In this document: in pieces, positions 6,073 to 6,740 of the stretch
How positions within the stretch are numbered: position 1 is the first letter of the stretch
How the letters are laid out: every line of letters begins with the position of its first letter
Source of the DNA: Pseudomonadota bacterium
GTDB lineage: Bacteria; Pseudomonadota; Alphaproteobacteria; Rhodobacterales; Rhodobacteraceae
Assembly: GCA_022573605.1 (NCBI GenBank)
Contig: JACZTQ010000180.1
Location: forward strand, 1-6,740
DNA length: 6,740 bases
Direction: 5' to 3'
Notes under the pieces: generated by a model
Database searches by the model: none
Told to the model about the DNA's origin: nothing
The model's input: only the letters and a program-made list of their open reading frames with translations
Made by a program: the position numbers and the translations under genes

Positions 6073-6117
6073 GGGGAGGGGGGCGTCCCCTCCCCCCTCG
6101 GGGGTTAGGGAGGGGGG
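6073..6117. repeat. G-run/C-run inverted repeats
   Basis: GGGGAGGGG (6073-6081) and CCCCTCCCC (6087-6095) form a 9-bp stem with loop GGCGT. The C-rich arm can alternatively pair with the G-rich block at 6108-6117 (GGGAGGGGGG) across a CGGGGGTTA loop. The two pairings are mutually exclusive. Low-complexity intergenic repeat is the simplest explanation. Confidence 0.5.
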
Positions 6118-6161
6118 CCGTAACGCCCCCCCGCGCACCCCGCGCAAAGCGCGCCGCCCAA

Positions 6162-6213
6162 GTTTTGCGCCCCTCGGGCCGTGCGCTGGCGCGCCCACCC
6201 CTCGGGAAGCGCG
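6162..6213 (+). repeat. 52-bp dispersed repeat, copy 2
   Basis: Ungapped 49/52 match to the minus strand of 113-164. In this copy the mismatch at repeat position 34 (C instead of A) breaks the core GTGCGC/GCGCAC stem. Downstream it carries the same order of parts as copy 1: CCACCCCCACC, then a GC-rich hairpin at about 6243-6263. It sits between two convergent genes. Confidence 0.75.
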
Positions 6214-6307
6214 GGCAGGCCCCACCCCCACCCCCTTGCACCGCCACGCGCTTCGCGCGGGCGGGGGATCGTAAACCCTGGCCCGTCGATCCCAACTCGA
6301 TCCCCCC

Positions 6308-6740
6308 TCACCCCTCCCGGATCATCGCCGCCGCCTTCTCGGCGATCATCACCACCGGCGCGTTGGTGTTGCCCGAGACCAGCCGCGGCATGATCGAGGC
6401 GTCGATCACCCGCAGCCCGCCGACCCCGTGCACCCGCAGCCTCTCGTCGACCACCGCCATCGGGTCGCCCCCCATCTTGCAGGTCCCGGCGGGGTGGAAG
6501 ATCGTCGACCCCAGCTCCCGCGCCGCCGCCAGGATCTCCGCGTCGGTCTGCGCCGCCGCCCCGATGCTGACCTCCTCGGCCACGTAGGGCGCCAGCGCGC
6601 GCGTGCCTGACAGGCGGCGCGCCACCCGCACCCCACCGACAATCGCCTCTTGGTCCTCCGCCGCGTCGAGGAAATTCGGCCAGATCGCCGGGGCCTGCCC
6701 CGGATCGGCCGATTTCACCATGATCCGCCCCCGGCTCTCG
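6308..6740 (-). CDS. GMC-family FAD-dependent oxidoreductase, C-terminal part (5' end outside window)
   Basis: The frame is open to the right edge and reads ESRGRIMVKSADP at the edge, which matches the start of the GMC C-terminal domain (usual SRGxVxLxSADP). About 143 residues are seen of a family usually 500-560 long. They include the signature STIFHPAGTCKMG, with the conserved catalytic His of HPAGTCKMG, then VDERLRVHGVGGLRVIDASIMP. The C-terminal NTNAPVVMIAEKAA supplies the second active-site position (Asn) and part of the FAD pocket. The gene ends with TGA at 6308-6310. Choline dehydrogenase (BetA) and alcohol dehydrogenases belong here; the substrate cannot be assigned from this part. 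An internal Met at 6721 is not the real start. It is convergent with the FAD oxidase. Confidence 0.92.
   Translation of the reverse strand, partial: ESRGRIMVKSADPGQAPAIWPNFLDAAEDQEAIVGGVRVARRLSGTRALAPYVAEEVSIGAAAQTDAEILAAARELGSTIFHPAGTCKMGGDPMAVVDERLRVHGVGGLRVIDASIMPRLVSGNTNAPVVMIAEKAAAMIREG

Larger units (their letters stand above)
5936..6307. other. repeat-rich intergenic region between convergent genes
   Basis: No credible gene lies in these 372 bases between the ends of the convergent FAD oxidase and GMC oxidoreductase. The candidate frames are shadows of repeats; one minus frame reads DSRLRGNDG, the usual translation of the ATTCCCGC-type dyad. Contents in order are an end-of-gene hairpin, a REP-like dyad (6004-6023), G/C-run inverted repeats (6073-6117), a GCGC-AAA-GCGC dyad (about 6142-6152) and the second 52-bp repeat copy with its GC hairpin. 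Confidence 0.65.

Noticed and set aside
5851..6231. Minus-strand frame of 126 codons containing DSRLRGNDG
   Set aside because: That peptide is the routine translation of the ATTCCCGC-type intergenic palindrome; the rest overlaps the oxidase 3' end and G/C-run repeats.
1..6740. CRISPR array, tRNA, rRNA, insertion sequence or phage genes
   Set aside because: I saw no regularly spaced repeats, no tRNA or rRNA-like segment, and no transposase, integrase or phage motifs on either strand.

Overview
The window is GC-rich DNA with strong G/C third-position bias. Its gene content looks like an alphaproteobacterium: a GlxA-type regulator, an ECF sigma factor paired with a von Willebrand (vWA) protein, and flavin and GMC oxidoreductases. 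The alphaproteobacterial placement is inferred from gene content and intergenic repeat style; no rRNA or other marker gene is present.

Layout from left to right. Positions 1-435 hold no credible gene. They are dense in repeats: one copy of a 52-bp dispersed repeat, two elaborate hairpins and two simpler dyads downstream of the vWA gene. A minus-strand set of genes follows, read right to left: a GlxA/AraC-type regulator (4380 to 3355), an ECF sigma factor (3317 to 2754) and a large vWA/DUF3520 protein (2757 to about 436). Sigma and vWA genes overlap as ATGA, so they are probably translationally coupled. The regulator ends 37 bases before the sigma gene. Divergent from the regulator, across 127 bases, is a plus-strand FAD-dependent BBE-type oxidase (4508-5935). 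Positions 5936-6307 are a second repeat-rich gap, carrying an inverted second copy of the 52-bp repeat and a REP-like ATTCCCGC/GCGGGAAT dyad. The right edge contains the C-terminal part of a GMC-family oxidoreductase on the minus strand, running off the window.

The most interesting locus is the sigma/vWA pair. The vWA protein has an uncharged membrane segment near its N terminus, then a stretch resembling the RcpC/CpaB pilus-assembly domain, then the YfbK-like vWA region and DUF3520. I did not expect the CpaB-like part in this family. The gene also carries two compensating frameshifts near its 3' end. Either the deposited sequence has errors or the C-terminal domain is newly broken. A plausible but untested reading is that the vWA protein is the membrane partner of the sigma factor, and that the GlxA-type regulator controls the divergent oxidase, the sigma module, or both.
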